A stretch of DNA of 6,548 bases from positions 1 through 6,548 of the forward strand of contig JALTLT010000125.1 of NCBI GenBank assembly GCA_027001815.1, written 5' to 3'. The notes under the pieces are model-generated. The model saw only the letters and a list, made by a program, of their open reading frames with translations. It had not been told where the DNA came from and made no database searches. Each line of letters opens with the position of its first letter. Position 1 is the stretch's first letter. Below are positions 5,055-6,548 of this stretch, piece after piece. The translations under genes were made by a program, and so were the position numbers. The DNA is from Gammaproteobacteria bacterium (GTDB taxonomy: Bacteria; Pseudomonadota; Gammaproteobacteria; JALTLT01).

Positions 5055-5926
5055 GTATCCTGGTGAACAGGGATTCGCGGGTCGTCATCCAGGGCTTCAC
5101 TGGCCAGCACGCCACCTTTCACGCCACCGAGGCGATGGCCGGCGGCACCAACGTGGTGGGGGGGGTAACCCCCGGGAAGGGAGGAGGCAGCCATCTGGAA
5201 CGCCCCGTCTTCGACACCGTTGCCGAGGCGGTGCGGGAGACCGGCGCCAACGTCTCCGGTATCTTCGTCCCGCCACCGTTCGCCGCGGATGCCATCATGG
5301 AGGCGATCGACGCCGGTATCGAGGTGATCGTGGTGATCGCGGACGGGGTGCCGGTGCAGGACATGGTACGGGTGAAGCGCTATCTCATCGGCCACGACGC
5401 CATCATCGTCGGCCCCAACACCGCCGGCGTCATCACGCCGGGCCAGTGCAAGGTGGGGATCATGCCCTCCCACATCTACCGCCCCGGGCGGATCGGCGTG
5501 GTCTCCCGTTCAGGAACCCTCAACTACGAGGCGGTGGAGCAGATGAACGAACTGGGGCTGGGGCAGTCCACCAGTATCTCCATCGGTGGCGACCCCATCA
5601 ACGGTTGCGACTTCATCACCATCCTGGAGCGCTTCGAGGCGGATCCGGAGACCGATGCGGTGCTGATGATCGGTGAGATCGGTGGTCCCCAGGAGGTGGA
5701 CGCCGCCCGCTGGGCGAGGGAGAACATGAGCAAGCCGCTGATCAGCTTCATCGCCGGGGTCTCCGCCCCGCCGGGAAGGCGGATGGGGCACGCCGGGGCG
5801 ATCATCTCCAGCCAGGCCGATACGGCCCGGGCCAAGATGGAGGCGCTGGCGGAGCTGGGCGTGCATGTGGTGGAGAATCCAGCCGATATCGGCACCACCA
5901 TCCACACGGCCCTCGCCGGGCGCTGA
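5051..5926 (+). CDS. mtkB: Malate-CoA ligase (malate thiokinase) alpha subunit
   Basis: This subunit binds CoA and carries the histidine phosphorylated during catalysis; with MtkA it forms the malate-CoA ligase, and it is homologous to SucD. The 291 residues show an N-terminal Rossmann CoA-binding domain (QGFTGQHATFH 14-24, GGVTPGKGG 37-45, FVPPPFAADAI 72-82), GPNTAG (121-126), SRSGTLNYE (152-160), GIGGDP-like SIGGDPING (177-185), and IGEIGGPQE (207-215). GRRMGHAGAIIS (242-253) contains the expected active-site His247. Length matches the family (about 290-296). The initiator ATG overlaps the mtkA stop in ATGA; AAGGGGG (5037-5043) is the probable ribosome-binding tract. Position 124 is Thr where many SucD/MtkB proteins have Cys; Thr variants are not unusual. 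An 8-G tract (5158-5165) lies inside codons for the CoA-binding loop. The gene ends 8 bases from the convergent neighbour. Confidence 0.93.
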   Translation: MSILVNRDSRVVIQGFTGQHATFHATEAMAGGTNVVGGVTPGKGGGSHLERPVFDTVAEAVRETGANVSGIFVPPPFAADAIMEAIDAGIEVIVVIADGVPVQDMVRVKRYLIGHDAIIVGPNTAGVITPGQCKVGIMPSHIYRPGRIGVVSRSGTLNYEAVEQMNELGLGQSTSISIGGDPINGCDFITILERFEADPETDAVLMIGEIGGPQEVDAARWARENMSKPLISFIAGVSAPPGRRMGHAGAIISSQADTARAKMEALAELGVHVVENPADIGTTIHTALAGR

Positions 5927-5934
5927 CAGGGGAT

Positions 5935-6219
5935 TCAACGTCGCAGGCCGATCCTGCCGACGAGGCCGATACCGGCCATCACCGCGCCGATCCAGAAGAG
6001 CTGGGGGTCGTAGGGGGGGACGGGGAGATCGACCCCCAGTACACCGGCCGCCACCCGGCAGACCGGGTCGGCGGAGTAGAGGCAGGAGAGGCGGTCCTGG
6101 AGGGCGCCGGCGAAGCCTCCGGTGAGTCGACTGAAGGTGGTGGCCCACCAGAGTGTGGCCACCAGCAGGGCGAGGGCCCCGAGGGTGGTGAGCAGGCTGG
6201 CAAAACGTGCGGGTGACAA
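5935..6219 (-). CDS. Small two-helix membrane protein with a TTG start, function unknown
   Basis: The 94-residue product has a hydrophobic segment at about 8-29 (LLTTLGALALLVATLWW), a loop of about 40 residues, and a second segment at about 73-90, ending RIGLRR. Arginines flanking the helices suggest both ends are cytoplasmic and the loop periplasmic. The loop holds two cysteines, Cys46 and Cys54 (CLYSADPVC), which could form a disulfide there. No family is recognised. The TTG start is chosen because AAGGAG (minus strand, 6226-6231) lies six bases upstream and no early ATG exists. It converges on mtkB with only 8 bases between stop codons and no terminator visible there, so the transcripts probably overlap. 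Confidence 0.65.
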   Translation of the reverse strand: MSPARFASLLTTLGALALLVATLWWATTFSRLTGGFAGALQDRLSCLYSADPVCRVAAGVLGVDLPVPPYDPQLFWIGAVMAGIGLVGRIGLRR

Positions 6220-6347
6220 GAGAGGCTCCTTGTGTTTCCGTGGGGTCGGCGTGCGCTTCGTCGGTGGGTCGAGGAGCGCCGCTGTGCCTTCTGCGGGGCG
6301 GCTTGATCTCCTGCTCGAGGTCCGACACTCGGTGAACCTGTCGGGGT
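6220..6347. other. Upstream region of the TTG-start gene, otherwise unassigned
   Basis: It holds the AAGGAG ribosome-binding site (6226-6231, minus strand) for the small membrane gene and presumably its promoter. I see no clear -10/-35 pair, no RNA gene and no credible reading frame in the rest. Confidence 0.4.
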
Positions 6348-6426
6348 TGACTGGATGTTGAAAGACACTGTTTTTCGGCTTCCGGCGTTGAAAAAGGCCC
6401 GGACGGCCCTTTTCAACATCCTGTTA
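6348..6426 (+). repeat. Dispersed repeat copy 4 (short deletion form)
   Basis: This 79-base element keeps both ends of the family but lacks the middle. The left end TGACTGGATGTTGAAAGA and the minus-strand reading of the right end, TAACAGGATGTTGAAAAG, share GGATGTTGAAA exactly. After ACACTGTTTTT it jumps straight to CGGCTTCC, the right arm of hairpin 2, so hairpin 1 and the left arm of hairpin 2 are gone. Hairpin 3 remains (6387-6399/6405-6417, one mismatch). The junction lies at a T-run present in both parts of full copies, which suggests deletion by slippage or recombination there. Confidence 0.75.
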
Positions 6427-6461
6427 TTAACCCGGCAAGGGTTTACATTACATTCAGCCAC

Positions 6462-6548
6462 AGCCAGCGCTTTCACAGCGAGGCGGACAGGCGCCGCCGC
6501 AGTCATTCTGCGGCAAGCCTGGCCAACATGGCTGTGGGAGCGCTGGCT
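6462..6548. repeat. Large nested inverted repeat at the right edge (REP/BIME-like, incomplete)
   Basis: AGCCAGCGCTTTCACAGC (6462-6479) and GCTGTGGGAGCGCTGGCT (6531-6548) are inverted copies matching at 16 of 18 positions; the two exceptions would be G-U pairs in + strand RNA. Between them AGGC (6489-6492) and GCCT (6517-6520) enclose a perfect hairpin, GCCGCAG/CTGCGGC (6496-6502/6508-6514, loop TCATT). The right arm contains TGTGGGAGCG, reminiscent of REP sequences of Pseudomonas and other gammaproteobacteria, though this is a loose resemblance. The element reaches the window edge, so its full extent is unknown. It is unrelated to the four-copy repeat. Confidence 0.6.

Noticed and set aside
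3882..5926. Succinyl-CoA synthetase sucCD
   Set aside because: The subunits are homologous, but NIFAGINRCDW and VRLAGTNVAEG in the beta subunit match malate thiokinase, and mcl is fused to the operon by overlap. Dual activity cannot be excluded.
6429..6443. AACCC/GGGTT hairpin after repeat copy 4 as a terminator
   Set aside because: The stem is only 5 bp and no T-tract follows it; no gene ends nearby in that direction.
1..6548. CRISPR array, tRNA or rRNA genes
   Set aside because: I found no regularly spaced short direct repeats and no cloverleaf or rRNA-like conserved segments by eye.

Overview
The window is GC-rich bacterial DNA whose recognisable proteins point to Pseudomonadota with C1 or glyoxylate-linked carbon metabolism. 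The best-understood part is a tight three-gene operon at 2906-5926, mcl-mtkA-mtkB. It encodes L-malyl-CoA lyase and the two subunits of malate-CoA ligase (malate thiokinase). Together these convert malate, CoA and ATP to malyl-CoA and then to acetyl-CoA plus glyoxylate, the acetyl-CoA-forming end of the serine cycle of methylotrophs. No other serine-cycle gene is in view, so full serine-cycle methylotrophy is an inference. Genus and class cannot be settled from this sequence.

Layout: 1-67 has nothing recognised. 68-237 is copy 1 of a dispersed repeat. 238-425 is a leader with a candidate lux box (310-325) and a GC hairpin. 426-1139 (+) is a LuxR-type quorum-sensing regulator with no luxI beside it. 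1149-1316 is repeat copy 2, lying between convergent genes. 1372-2148 (-) is a fumarylacetoacetate hydrolase (FAH) family enzyme. 2230-2363 is repeat copy 3, lacking its left end. 2478-2732 (+) is a small two-helix membrane protein. 2906-5926 (+) is mcl-mtkAB. 5935-6219 (-) is a second small two-helix membrane protein with a TTG start. 6348-6426 is repeat copy 4, a short deletion form. 6462-6548 is an unrelated large inverted repeat cut by the window edge.

How the parts may work together: mcl, mtkA and mtkB overlap by 14 and 4 bases and are almost surely co-expressed. The FAH-family enzyme may act on a keto or enol acid, possibly near the oxaloacetate/malate node, but this is only a suggestion from position. 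The LuxR protein keeps the residues expected for acyl-homoserine-lactone binding and probably regulates itself through the candidate lux box.

The most unusual signal is the repeat family. Full copies have imperfect terminal inverted repeats and three successive hairpins. Differences between copies preserve base pairing, including true compensatory pairs, which suggests a structured RNA carried by a MITE-like element. All four copies lie in the same orientation in gene-free gaps, and they bracket luxR and the FAH gene individually.
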